Source of the DNA: Paracoccaceae bacterium
GTDB lineage: Bacteria > Pseudomonadota > Alphaproteobacteria > Rhodobacterales > Rhodobacteraceae
Length of the DNA stretch: 64,000 nucleotides
Assembly (NCBI GenBank): GCA_017854585.1
Contig: JAFMHK010000003.1
Span: 124,001-188,000 of the forward strand
Direction: 5' to 3'
The translations under genes and the position numbers were made by a program. The notes beneath the pieces were generated by a model. The model was not told the DNA's origin, ran no database searches, and saw nothing but the letters and a program-made list of their open reading frames with translations. Of this stretch, positions 55,564 through 63,307 are shown piece by piece. How positions within the stretch are numbered: the stretch's first letter is position 1; the number at the start of each line of letters is the position of its first letter.

Positions 55564-57855
55564 ATGAATCAGGTGATCACCGACGGTCTGGTGTTGATGC
55601 CGCCGCCATTTGCGGGCGGGTTGTCCGTTTGGTCGCGACAAGACGGCACGCCGGGAAGCGATACCTACGCAACTGCGCCCAACGCGGTTCTGGTCGCGGC
55701 GGATGCGGATTTTGGCGGTTGCCTGGAGGTCGTCAAGACCGAGACGACCACGCGTCTTCGTTATATGGGGCAAACGCCGATCCTTCCGGGAACTTACTTG
55801 CGGGTTTCGGCGCGGATCAAGGCGTTGTCTGGCAACCTGCCGACGGTGCGCATCGCCGGATGGGCCGGGACGGCCACCGATACAAACGTGGCCGGTGCGG
55901 CGCAGACAGGGCCTTCGGTCACGTTGACCAGTTATGGCACGATCACGACCGTGACCGCGATCATCGGCACCGGGACGCGACCCGGTGTGGATATGCCTTG
56001 GGGCACGGATGCCGCCTATGGGCATCTGGGGCTGGACGTGACCGGGCCGAACGGCGGACAGGTGCGTATCGAAAGCATCAAGATCGAGGATGTGACCAGC
56101 GTTTTCCACCGCAAGCTGATGGACTGGGTGGATGTGAAGGATTTTGGCGCCACGGGTGACGGCACAACCGATGATCGCGCGGCCTTTGCTGCGGCGGACG
56201 CTGCCGCGGCTGGGCGCGAGGTGCTGGTAAGTGCTGGCACCTATCGCATCGGCTCCAACCTGACGATGAACAATCCGGTTCGGTTCGAGGGCAAGCTGAC
56301 GGCGCCCGACGATGTGCGCGTCGCCCTGAACCAGAACTTTGACCTCAAAGGGTATTCCGAGGCTTTTGGCGACGACCTGATCGGGCTCAAGAAGGGCCTG
56401 CAGATGCTGTTCAACCAATCCGATCACGAGGCGTTCGATCTGAACGGCAAACGGGTGGTGCTAAGCGCGCCCATCGACGTGCAGGGGGTGGTTGGAAACC
56501 GCAACAGCTATGCCAACCGGCGGATTGTCCGGAACGGCCAATTGAGTGCCGATGACGGCCTCGCCTGGGCCGATGAGGTTCATACCCGCACCGGCACGTG
56601 GAATCGTAGCCTGCCCCAAGAGATCAGCAACGTGACCAACGTTGCGGCCATTCCCATTGGCGCGGTCATCACGGGCCCCGCAGGCGTCGGTCGCGAGATC
56701 TATGTGACGGGCAAGAACGAGGCGGCGGGAAAGGTGTTCCTGTCGAACCCGTTCTGGGGTGCGCCGACCAGCCAGACCTACACGTTCCGGCGGTTCAAGT
56801 ACCTGCTGGACTTCAGTGGCTGGGCGAATTTGCAGCGATTCAAGATCACCGATGTCGAGTTTCTGTGTGCCGGTCGCTGCAGCGCCCTGTTAATGCCGAT
56901 GGATGGTCTGATCTTTCAGATTCAGGACTGTTTTTTTACCGGCCCGAAGGATCGCGGCATTTCGTCGGCGGGGCAGGGATGTCAGGGGATGCAGGTCGAC
57001 CGCTGCCAGTTCTTGTCGAACGAGCAGACGCTGCGTGTGCAGGACCGCGTGTCGATTGCCTTCAACACCAATTCGTCCGATGTGAAGATCCGCGACAATC
57101 GCGCGGTCAAGTTCCTGCATTTCGGCGTGATGGCAGGCACCGGCAACATCGTGATCGGGAACCATTTCTTTCAGGGCGACAATGAAACCGACGGGCTGCG
57201 CACCCCCGGGCTGGTCTTGACGGGAACCAATGCCAAGATGACCTTTACGGGGAATTACGTGGACAACTGCTTTATCGAGTGGGGCAATGAACACGATGCC
57301 GAGCCCGATCTGCAATCCGAGCTTTCGTTCCACGGGCTGACGGTGAACTCCAACATCTTCTTTGCCACGGACGCCGGGCCCTGGATGAAATTCATCTCGA
57401 TCAAGCCCTATGGGGCTGGCCATTACATCAACGGGATGACGGTCTGCGACAACCTTTTCAAGAAGACGGGCGGGTCGCAGTTGGACAGTGTGGATGGTGT
57501 CGATGACAGCGTCGCCGATTTGGACAAGGCGCGGTATGCCGACCTGTTGTTCAACGGAAACACCTACCATGGCATCGTCAAACGCACTGAAAACCCGGCC
57601 ATCGTGCGGGCCGTTGAAAATACCGAAGCGCAGGTTTGGAACATTGATCTGAGCGATGTCCTGCCGTTTGAGGGCGAGGCGCGCAGCGCGCTGTCGGTGT
57701 TGCCGGATGGGGCGGTCAGGTCGGTCGCGAACGTGGCGATCTACACGACGCCCTATGCGACCAACCGCAACGGCGTCGGACAGCAGACGATCCGTCTGAA
57801 CTGGTCCCAGCCGGTGAAGGGCGCGGTCCATCTGACGGCGCGCTGTGACGTGTAA
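55564..57855 (+). CDS. Right-handed beta-helix (pectate-lyase-superfamily) protein
   Basis: A 763-residue protein. Residues about 195-240 (DWVDVKDFGATGDGTTDDRA) start the pectate_lyase_3/GH28-related beta-helix domain, which runs to about 700 with coil-like repeats (MQVDRCQFLSN, VKIRDNRAVKF, MTFTGNYVDNC, MTVCDNLFKKT). Residues 1-190 look like a carbohydrate-binding-like beta domain. It has no signal peptide or RTX repeats, so export is unexplained. The pattern recalls phage tailspike or polysaccharide-modifying proteins. AAAGGGG lies before the ATG. A strong terminator follows, so it is monocistronic. Confidence 0.78.
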   Translation: MNQVITDGLVLMPPPFAGGLSVWSRQDGTPGSDTYATAPNAVLVAADADFGGCLEVVKTETTTRLRYMGQTPILPGTYLRVSARIKALSGNLPTVRIAGWAGTATDTNVAGAAQTGPSVTLTSYGTITTVTAIIGTGTRPGVDMPWGTDAAYGHLGLDVTGPNGGQVRIESIKIEDVTSVFHRKLMDWVDVKDFGATGDGTTDDRAAFAAADAAAAGREVLVSAGTYRIGSNLTMNNPVRFEGKLTAPDDVRVALNQNFDLKGYSEAFGDDLIGLKKGLQMLFNQSDHEAFDLNGKRVVLSAPIDVQGVVGNRNSYANRRIVRNGQLSADDGLAWADEVHTRTGTWNRSLPQEISNVTNVAAIPIGAVITGPAGVGREIYVTGKNEAAGKVFLSNPFWGAPTSQTYTFRRFKYLLDFSGWANLQRFKITDVEFLCAGRCSALLMPMDGLIFQIQDCFFTGPKDRGISSAGQGCQGMQVDRCQFLSNEQTLRVQDRVSIAFNTNSSDVKIRDNRAVKFLHFGVMAGTGNIVIGNHFFQGDNETDGLRTPGLVLTGTNAKMTFTGNYVDNCFIEWGNEHDAEPDLQSELSFHGLTVNSNIFFATDAGPWMKFISIKPYGAGHYINGMTVCDNLFKKTGGSQLDSVDGVDDSVADLDKARYADLLFNGNTYHGIVKRTENPAIVRAVENTEAQVWNIDLSDVLPFEGEARSALSVLPDGAVRSVANVAIYTTPYATNRNGVGQQTIRLNWSQPVKGAVHLTARCDV

Positions 57856-57880
57856 GCGCCATGTGCTGAGGTGATGACGC

Positions 57881-57914
57881 CCCCCCGGTGTGCCAGTGCG
57901 CACCGGGGGGTTTT
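57881..57914 (+). terminator. Rho-independent terminator of the beta-helix gene
   Basis: Perfect 10-bp stem CCCCCCGGTG / CACCGGGGGG, extendable by two pairs, followed by TTTT. Confidence 0.85.
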
Positions 57915-57946
57915 GCTTTGCGGGAGTGCGCGCTAGATCACGCCAT

Positions 57947-58423
57947 ATGACAATACTACCCGTTGAAAACGTCCAAGATTATCCGCGCCCGCCTGCCGTT
58001 CAACAGGTAAGGGAAAGGTTGCGCGTTGTGTTTTCTGGCGTGCCGGTTGCCGATACGCAGGCAGGGTGGCGGGTGCTGGAAACGCATCATGCGCCCACCT
58101 ATTACCTGCCGATCGGGGATGTGCTTGCATCGGCCCTTGTGGCCAGTTCGCGTGAAACGTTTTGCGAATGGAAAGGCAGGGCGGTTTATTGGGATCTGGT
58201 GGTGAATGGGCAGCGCGCGCGGAACGCGGCGTGGAGCTATCCAGCACCGACCGCCAAATTCGAAGCCATCAAGGATCATATCGCGTTCTATGCCACATCC
58301 GTTGGACAGGCGTGGGTCGGCGATATCCGCGTGGTGCCGCAACCCGGTGATTTCTATGGCGGTTGGGTCACACCCAACCTGACCGGGCGGATCAAGGGCG
58401 CGGTGGGGACGACGCACTGGTAA
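57947..58423 (+). CDS. DUF427-family protein
   Basis: A 158-residue cytoplasmic protein with the DUF427 pattern: VVFSGVPVADTQAGWRVLETH, PTYYLPIGDV, FCEWKGRAVYWDL, AWSYPAPTAKFEAIKDHIAFY. The fold is a small beta-tent-like barrel and no activity is known. Its last 32 bp overlap the 3' end of the convergent PNPOx-like gene. Confidence 0.85.
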   Translation: MTILPVENVQDYPRPPAVQQVRERLRVVFSGVPVADTQAGWRVLETHHAPTYYLPIGDVLASALVASSRETFCEWKGRAVYWDLVVNGQRARNAAWSYPAPTAKFEAIKDHIAFYATSVGQAWVGDIRVVPQPGDFYGGWVTPNLTGRIKGAVGTTHW

Positions 58424-58886
58424 GGTCGCTGGCCGTCAGGTGAAATGCCTTGCCGAACCCGCCGTTCAGAAACCCGTGTGTCGGCGCAAGCCGGACAAGC
58501 TGAAAATCCTTGAAATCATAGTAAAGTTGCGCCTTGGGGTAGTGGTGCAGATAATGCGCCCGCAGGGCTGCCTTGTCGGCTGGTCCGGCGATGCATTGCA
58601 GGGTCAGGCGCGGATGCGTGAGGGGGTCACCCTTTGCCCCCGGTTCGCCCAGCAACAAAGAGCAGGCAGGGCTGGCGGCAAGCGCCGTGGTGTGGGTGGA
58701 CAGCTGAGAGATCAGCGTAAGTGGCACGCCATCGGGTCCGGGCACAACGGCGATGCGGGTCACCATGGGGCTGCCGGTCGCGGGGTCGGTCACGCCCAGT
58801 GCGCCGAAACGCGCCGTGTCGATCAATGCGCGCGCAAGCGCGCGGGCATCATCATCTGTGGGGCGGATGGGGGTGGTTTGGGCCAT
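58392..58886 (-). CDS. PNPOx-like split-barrel flavin/heme-binding protein
   Basis: A 164-residue split-barrel protein resembling the HugZ/pyridoxamine phosphate oxidase-like group: ALGVTDPATGSPMVTRIAV, LISQLSTHTTALAASPACSLLLGE, ALRAHYLHHYPKAQLYYDFKDF. These usually bind FMN or heme. No heme-uptake genes are adjacent, so the substrate is open. Last residues overlap the DUF427 gene on the other strand. Confidence 0.8.
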   Translation of the reverse strand: MAQTTPIRPTDDDARALARALIDTARFGALGVTDPATGSPMVTRIAVVPGPDGVPLTLISQLSTHTTALAASPACSLLLGEPGAKGDPLTHPRLTLQCIAGPADKAALRAHYLHHYPKAQLYYDFKDFQLVRLAPTHGFLNGGFGKAFHLTASDLTSASSPPRP

Positions 58887-58906
58887 GGTGCGACGCTAGC
58901 ATGCCG

Positions 58907-59638
58907 CTAGAATTGCTGCCACAGTCCCAATTGCAGGCCCATCACATCGGCACCGCCATCCGAAACCCGGCCACCCAACTGCACCGATGTCCCGGTCCGA
59001 ATGTCGTAGACCAACGCGGGCAGGTAGCTGACCACGCTGTCGGCGTCGGGCCATTCCTCGACCTTCAGGGTGCTGATGAAGCTGATCCGGTCGGACAGGG
59101 AAAGCCCCACGGTCGCCTCGGCCTGCCAGATCAGTTGATCGAGCGTCATATCTTGCATTGCGCGCGCCTCGAACGTCAGCCATCCGCCCTGATGCGCGAC
59201 TGGCAAGAACCACAACCGCCCGTTGCCCACGCCGAACCCCCGCCCAGCCGATATCGCAAGCCGCGCCATGCTGCTTTCGCCAACGTCCGTCACTGCGCGG
59301 GTGCCCGCCCCCAGATCGACGGCGAATTGCCAGGTCGCGTCCGGCGGGGTCAGGGTGTAGCGCAGAAATCCGATGGCCTGTTCGCTGACCTCGCCCTGCA
59401 TCAGATCAAGCCCGAATGTCAGGCGGCGACCCAAGCCGATCTCGCCGTAAAGGACGCGCGAGGTCTCGGGCTGGATCTGACCCATGAACAGGTCATCGCG
59501 CGCATCCTCGCCCATGACCGCGAACGACAAGAATACATCACCCGCTTCCCGTGCCCATGGCCCCGCCTGCGCCGTCATTGTCATGGTCATGGTCATCAGA
59601 CCCTGCATTGCAGCGAAAAGGATAAAGACCCGTTTCAT
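58907..59638 (-). CDS. Outer-membrane-barrel-like secreted protein
   Basis: A 243-residue protein with a signal peptide (about 1-25) that contains a run of Met-Thr repeats, then alternating amphipathic strands (VLYGEIGLGRRLTFGLDL, SVQLGGRVSDGGADVMG) ending in the aromatic LGLWQQF, a C-terminal Phe typical of outer membrane barrels. About 10-12 strands fit the length. No family firmly recognised. Start at 59638 gives the compact signal. Confidence 0.6.
   Translation of the reverse strand: MKRVFILFAAMQGLMTMTMTMTAQAGPWAREAGDVFLSFAVMGEDARDDLFMGQIQPETSRVLYGEIGLGRRLTFGLDLMQGEVSEQAIGFLRYTLTPPDATWQFAVDLGAGTRAVTDVGESSMARLAISAGRGFGVGNGRLWFLPVAHQGGWLTFEARAMQDMTLDQLIWQAEATVGLSLSDRISFISTLKVEEWPDADSVVSYLPALVYDIRTGTSVQLGGRVSDGGADVMGLQLGLWQQF
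59574..59597. repeat. Hexanucleotide repeat in a signal peptide
   Basis: Four tandem near-identical hexamers (GTCATT then GTCATG twice and GTCATC on the plus strand), read on the minus strand as Met-Thr pairs in the signal peptide. Copy change would vary signal length in steps of two residues without frameshift. Confidence 0.8.
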
Positions 59639-59747
59639 GGTGCAACTCTTCTGCAACCAACCTTAACAAAAGCCTAACAGCGCCTTGAACATCCGCCCAA
59701 GGCGCGCCACCGTCACAACGCGCGACGACTTTGGGGGGAGATGCGAC

Positions 59748-60344
59748 ATGGCGCTTGTGCGGCCACTTGACGAAAATGAAATGGAGCCGGACCTGCGCGC
59801 GCAGGTGCAGTTCTTCAAGGGTCCCTTGGGTGTGATCCCGAATTCCGTGCGCACGATGGCGCACCGCAGCCCCATCGCGCAGGCGTTCACCAACCTGAAT
59901 GTCGCCGTGATGACCGATTACGGATCGGTCACGCCTGAATTCAAGCGGCTGATCGGCTATGTCAGCAGCTTCGCGTCCGGCTGCCTTTATTGTCAGGCGC
60001 ATATGATTCTGGCCTCGGAACGGTTCGGGGCATCAGAGGAACGGTTGAACGACGTGTTCGATTTCGAAGCATCCGCCCATTACAGCGATGCCGAGAAAGC
60101 CGCGCTTGCCTTTGCTCATGCCGCGACGCAAGTCCCCAATGCCGTGACGTCCGAGGTGGGCCAACGCCTGCGCGCCCATTGGCCCGAAGAGGCCATCGTG
60201 GAGATCATGGGGGTTGTCGCCCTGTTCGGATATCTGAACCGTTGGAACGACTCGATGGGGTCCGCGCTGGAGGATCTGCCGATTTCCAGAGGCGAGGCGC
60301 GCTTGGCGGATGCGACCGGGTGGAGCGTGGGCAAACACGCATGA
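59748..60344 (+). CDS. Carboxymuconolactone decarboxylase/AhpD-like family protein
   Basis: A 198-residue CMD/AhpD-fold protein. The redox motif is SGCLYCQAHMILA with Cys79, Cys82 and His85, with Glu64 in TPEFKRLIGY upstream. This pattern is found in alkylhydroperoxidase-like proteins of the peroxidase-related group. GGGGGGAG 7 bp before the ATG supports the start at 59748. It overlaps the next gene by 4 bp; that gene and trmL follow in the same direction. Confidence 0.85.
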   Translation: MALVRPLDENEMEPDLRAQVQFFKGPLGVIPNSVRTMAHRSPIAQAFTNLNVAVMTDYGSVTPEFKRLIGYVSSFASGCLYCQAHMILASERFGASEERLNDVFDFEASAHYSDAEKAALAFAHAATQVPNAVTSEVGQRLRAHWPEEAIVEIMGVVALFGYLNRWNDSMGSALEDLPISRGEARLADATGWSVGKHA

Positions 60345-61177
60345 GCGAACTGGTGCGTGATGTCAGGGCCGCCTTGGCCGACCGGGGTGAACCGGTCAGC
60401 AAGCTGGGCTATTTCTGTGCGCCGTTCCGTCCTGCAAGCGGCCCGCTGTCCGACCATGTGATCAAGACATACCGGGGCGGCCGCGACCCCGAACTTCTTG
60501 AACAACTGGCGCGGCGGCACGAACAATACGTGAATTGCCTGACACAGGCCGGTGTCCGCGTGCCCCACACCCGGTTCGTCTTGATCAACGAGGCCGGTTT
60601 TCTGCGTCCCGTGATCGTGCAGAAGGCCCTGCCCGAAGCGACCTTGCTGCGCCCGATGTTGATGCAGGCCGATACCGCCAGCGCCATCGCGCTGCTGGAT
60701 CGTGCCGCCGGGTCCATCGCCGATTTCTGGCAGGCCGTCGCGCAACGCCCCGAACGTATCGGGTATCATCCCTCGATCCGGAATTTCGCGATGGATGCGG
60801 ATGGCCCGGTGTTCTTCGACACCTTTCCGCCGCTGATCGGCTATAGCCGCGCGGATATGGGCCGCCTGCTGCTGCGATTTTCCGAAAGCGGGCTGATCCG
60901 TGGTGTGGGCAGCGTTTTCCCCGAACGGATCAGGGCCATTCAAGATGAATGGTATTCCCCGGCCGGCACCATTGTCGGCCTGATCGGAAGCGCCGTTCGC
61001 CTGCGCCCGGACGATCGCGATGCGCTGCTGGACTGGGGGCGTGGCTTTGCCGAGAGCCGCCTGAAAACCGCCCTGCGCGATGAGGTGATCGCAGAACTGG
61101 CCCGTCCGCCGCGTCTGCCCGCCGCATGGACCACGATGCGCCGTGTTCTGGGGCTGGAAGGCCGTCCGAATGTCTGA
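60341..61177 (+). CDS. Uncharacterised protein with kinase/phosphotransferase-like features
   Basis: A 278-residue cytoplasmic protein. A protein-kinase-like or APH-like fold is suggested by HVIKTYRGG (Lys42 as ATP lysine) and by IRNFAMDADGPVFFDTF, where Asn148 and Asp160 match the catalytic-loop Asn and the metal Asp of small-molecule kinases; the loop lacks the usual HGDLH. I do not recognise a named family with certainty. ATG overlaps the CMD stop (ATGA), and its end overlaps trmL by 8 bp. Confidence 0.55.
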   Translation: MSELVRDVRAALADRGEPVSKLGYFCAPFRPASGPLSDHVIKTYRGGRDPELLEQLARRHEQYVNCLTQAGVRVPHTRFVLINEAGFLRPVIVQKALPEATLLRPMLMQADTASAIALLDRAAGSIADFWQAVAQRPERIGYHPSIRNFAMDADGPVFFDTFPPLIGYSRADMGRLLLRFSESGLIRGVGSVFPERIRAIQDEWYSPAGTIVGLIGSAVRLRPDDRDALLDWGRGFAESRLKTALRDEVIAELARPPRLPAAWTTMRRVLGLEGRPNV

Positions 61178-61643
61178 CACCCCCCGGATGTCGGTGGTGC
61201 TGGTCACGCCCGAGATCCCCGGAAACACAGGATCGGTCGGCCGGACCTGTGTTGCGCTTGACCTCGATCTGGTGCTGATCAGGCCCTATGGGTTTGACAT
61301 CACAGACAAATCCGTGCGGCGCGCGGGCCTTGATTACTGGCAGCATGTCAGGCTTTTCGAATTTGACAGCTGGCCCGCGTTTCTGGAAGCGCGATCGCCG
61401 CGCCGTGACCAGTTGTTCTTCTTCGAGGAACACGGCGCGGGAAGCGTATATGACCCTGATTACCCGTGCGACGCGTATCTTGTCTTTGGGTGTGAAACCA
61501 AGGGTCTGCCACCTTCGGTGTTGGACACAAATGCCGACCGCATCTTCAACCTGCCGATGCGCAGCCCCCATATCCGCAGCCTGAATCTGGCCAATGCGGT
61601 CACCGCGGTGGCGTATCAGGCGATGCGAAACACGCTTTCATAG
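61170..61643 (+). CDS. trmL: tRNA (cytidine/uridine-34-2'-O)-methyltransferase
   Basis: A 157-residue SPOUT methyltransferase: TPEIPGNTGSVGRTCVALD opens the fold, YLVFGCETKGLPPSVL and FNLPMRSPHIRSLNLANAVT form the trefoil-knot SAM site. It methylates the wobble ribose of tRNA-Leu isoacceptors. ATG at 61170 overlaps the upstream stop and gives a normal-length TrmL. The next 264 bp hold no gene. Confidence 0.94.
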   Translation: MSDTPRMSVVLVTPEIPGNTGSVGRTCVALDLDLVLIRPYGFDITDKSVRRAGLDYWQHVRLFEFDSWPAFLEARSPRRDQLFFFEEHGAGSVYDPDYPCDAYLVFGCETKGLPPSVLDTNADRIFNLPMRSPHIRSLNLANAVTAVAYQAMRNTLS

Positions 61644-61907
61644 ATCCGGCCACAGGGTCCGTGATGCGCCTGAGGGCAGGGCGCCGTCGCGGTCCGTGCG
61701 GATGATCCATGGCTGGCGGCATGGGGGGGTGAGAACGGTCATCTGGCTTGGTGCCCCCCCAATCCGATGCCGGTTGGAACCTGCGATCAACCCTTCGTCA
61801 GTTCGTCGCCAAACTGTCCCGATTCCAGACCAATCTCGCCCTAATTGCGCCACGGATTCCAGCGAACACGTGTTCAATGTTTGTTAACGGTATCTGAGGG
61901 TAGGACC

Positions 61908-62405
61908 ATGAAACCAGAGACTTTTTCGCGCTTTATGATTTCCGAGGACGGTGCCGTCACCGTCGACTGGGTTGTTCTTACCGCTGCGATCGTTGGCCTT
62001 GGCATGGCAACGATGGCCGTGGTTTCGGCTGGCGTTGAAAGCCTCAGCAACGATACTGCCGGTCAGCTTGCCGAGATTGACGCCGGCGACATGCCCTTTG
62101 GCGCGCTGGCGCGCAACAGCAGCGGTTGGGGGTCGTTTGGTCTTGTGAACGCGCTGGGGTATGACGAGCAGCACTTCGAGAATTGGGCGGCAACCGGCAT
62201 TGGCGATGGCTCAGGCCAGCAAACAGCGGACCAAGACGTACTGGACCGCTACAACTATGCCGTCGGCGGTTTGGACACTTGGGGCGACCGCGGAGACGCT
62301 GTTGATGCCATCGGCGCACTTGAGGCCGAGATGCAATCGCGTGGCATGGAGTTGCCGGGCGATGCACCGCGATATGCCGATTTGGTTGGCAGCTATCAGA
62401 GTTGA
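61908..62405 (+). CDS. Orphan pilin-like protein
   Basis: A 165-residue protein. After a short polar leader comes EDGAVTVDWVVLTAAIVGLG (residues 13-32), a class III pilin/Flp-like pattern with a Gly preceding a hydrophobic helix (about 16-45), except that the usual Glu5 position is Asp20 in VDW. The rest is Gly/Ala/Asp-rich and soluble (SSGWGSFGLVNALGY). No tad/cpa genes are near. A strong terminator follows, suggesting a monocistronic transcript. Tad-system minor pilin or pseudopilin is the best guess. Confidence 0.6.
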   Translation: MKPETFSRFMISEDGAVTVDWVVLTAAIVGLGMATMAVVSAGVESLSNDTAGQLAEIDAGDMPFGALARNSSGWGSFGLVNALGYDEQHFENWAATGIGDGSGQQTADQDVLDRYNYAVGGLDTWGDRGDAVDAIGALEAEMQSRGMELPGDAPRYADLVGSYQS

Positions 62406-62431
62406 TGTCGTCACACGATGCTGGGGTGCCG

Positions 62432-62462
62432 AAGGCCGCGCAATGCGCGGCCTTTGTTTTTC
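62432..62462 (+). terminator. Rho-independent terminator of the pilin-like gene
   Basis: Perfect 9-bp stem AAGGCCGCG / CGCGGCCTT, loop CAATG, then TTGTTTTT. Confidence 0.88.
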
Positions 62463-62572
62463 CGGCATAGGCATCGCGTTTCCCCGTCTTGCGATAGGCT
62501 TTGGTTATCGCGAGTTGCGCCCGCCGTCGTCGTGACTAGATGGACGATGAACACCAGCAAAGGAACGCCCAC

Positions 62573-62821
62573 ATGCTATGCCCCGTCGATGGAACCACCC
62601 TTGTGATGTCAGACCGCCAAGGGGTCGAGATCGATTACTGCCCTGCCTGTCGCGGTGTCTGGCTGGATCGGGGAGAGTTGGACAAGATCATCGAACGTTC
62701 GGTTCCTGCCGCACCGGCCGCACCCGTTGGCCGTGCGGAACCTGCCTATGACGATGATCGCGGGCAGGGCTACAAGAAGAAGCGGCGTGGGTCGTTTCTG
62801 GATGATATCTTCGATTTCTAA
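62573..62821 (+). CDS. zf-TFIIB-type small zinc-ribbon protein
   Basis: An 82-residue protein with a transcription-factor zinc-finger pattern, CPVDGTTLVMSDRQGVEID and YCPACRGVWLDRGELDKI (Cys23, Cys26 in the second knuckle). The first knuckle has one Cys and Asp6, a variant frequent in this family. The C terminus is a basic patch followed by GSFLDDIFDF. GGAA upstream fits the ATG at 62573. Function unknown. Confidence 0.82.
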   Translation: MLCPVDGTTLVMSDRQGVEIDYCPACRGVWLDRGELDKIIERSVPAAPAAPVGRAEPAYDDDRGQGYKKKRRGSFLDDIFDF

Positions 62822-62833
62822 AGGTCACGCCCG

Positions 62834-63307
62834 TCAGGCAAGGGGCATTTCGGTACAGGTGCGGAACTGGATGACTGCGGGGGCAGCGCCTTCTAACGGG
62901 ATCGTCACGGCCTCGGTGCCCGCAAGGGCGGTGGCGGTGTCATTGAACTGCAATCCATCCAGAACGTTGCCAAACCCGCGATCCGTGACTGTCAGGGCCG
63001 CACCATGATCTGACAATTGATGCAGGCTTGTCGCGATCTGGTTCGGCTGTGCGCCGAAGAATTCCAGCGCGAAAACCGCCGCGTCGGGCCACGTCGCGCC
63101 CATGAGGCCAAGCGTGATCGCGTATTCGGCCAGGCCCGGGTCATACGTCAGGCGCAGCGTGACCTCGGGCGTGGTGTGGGTCAGCGTGCAAAGCGGCCCC
63201 TCGGTTTCGGCCTCCCACGCGTGGGCGGGCAGGGGCAGCGCAAGCGCAAGGATGGCGGCACGGCTTGGCCAACGTCGTGCCCGCGCGGGTCGATCTTGCG
63301 CCATCAT
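62834..63307 (-). CDS. Secreted hypothetical protein
   Basis: A 157-residue protein with an Arg-rich N terminus and a signal peptide (hydrophobic core about residues 18-29, cleavage after AHA). Two cysteines (CTLTH near 40 and FRTCTE near the end) could pair. Beta-rich. No family recognised. Its ATG overlaps the uvrB stop by 4 bp, an arrangement seen in co-translated pairs, although no functional link is evident. Confidence 0.65.
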   Translation of the reverse strand: MMAQDRPARARRWPSRAAILALALPLPAHAWEAETEGPLCTLTHTTPEVTLRLTYDPGLAEYAITLGLMGATWPDAAVFALEFFGAQPNQIATSLHQLSDHGAALTVTDRGFGNVLDGLQFNDTATALAGTEAVTIPLEGAAPAVIQFRTCTEMPLA

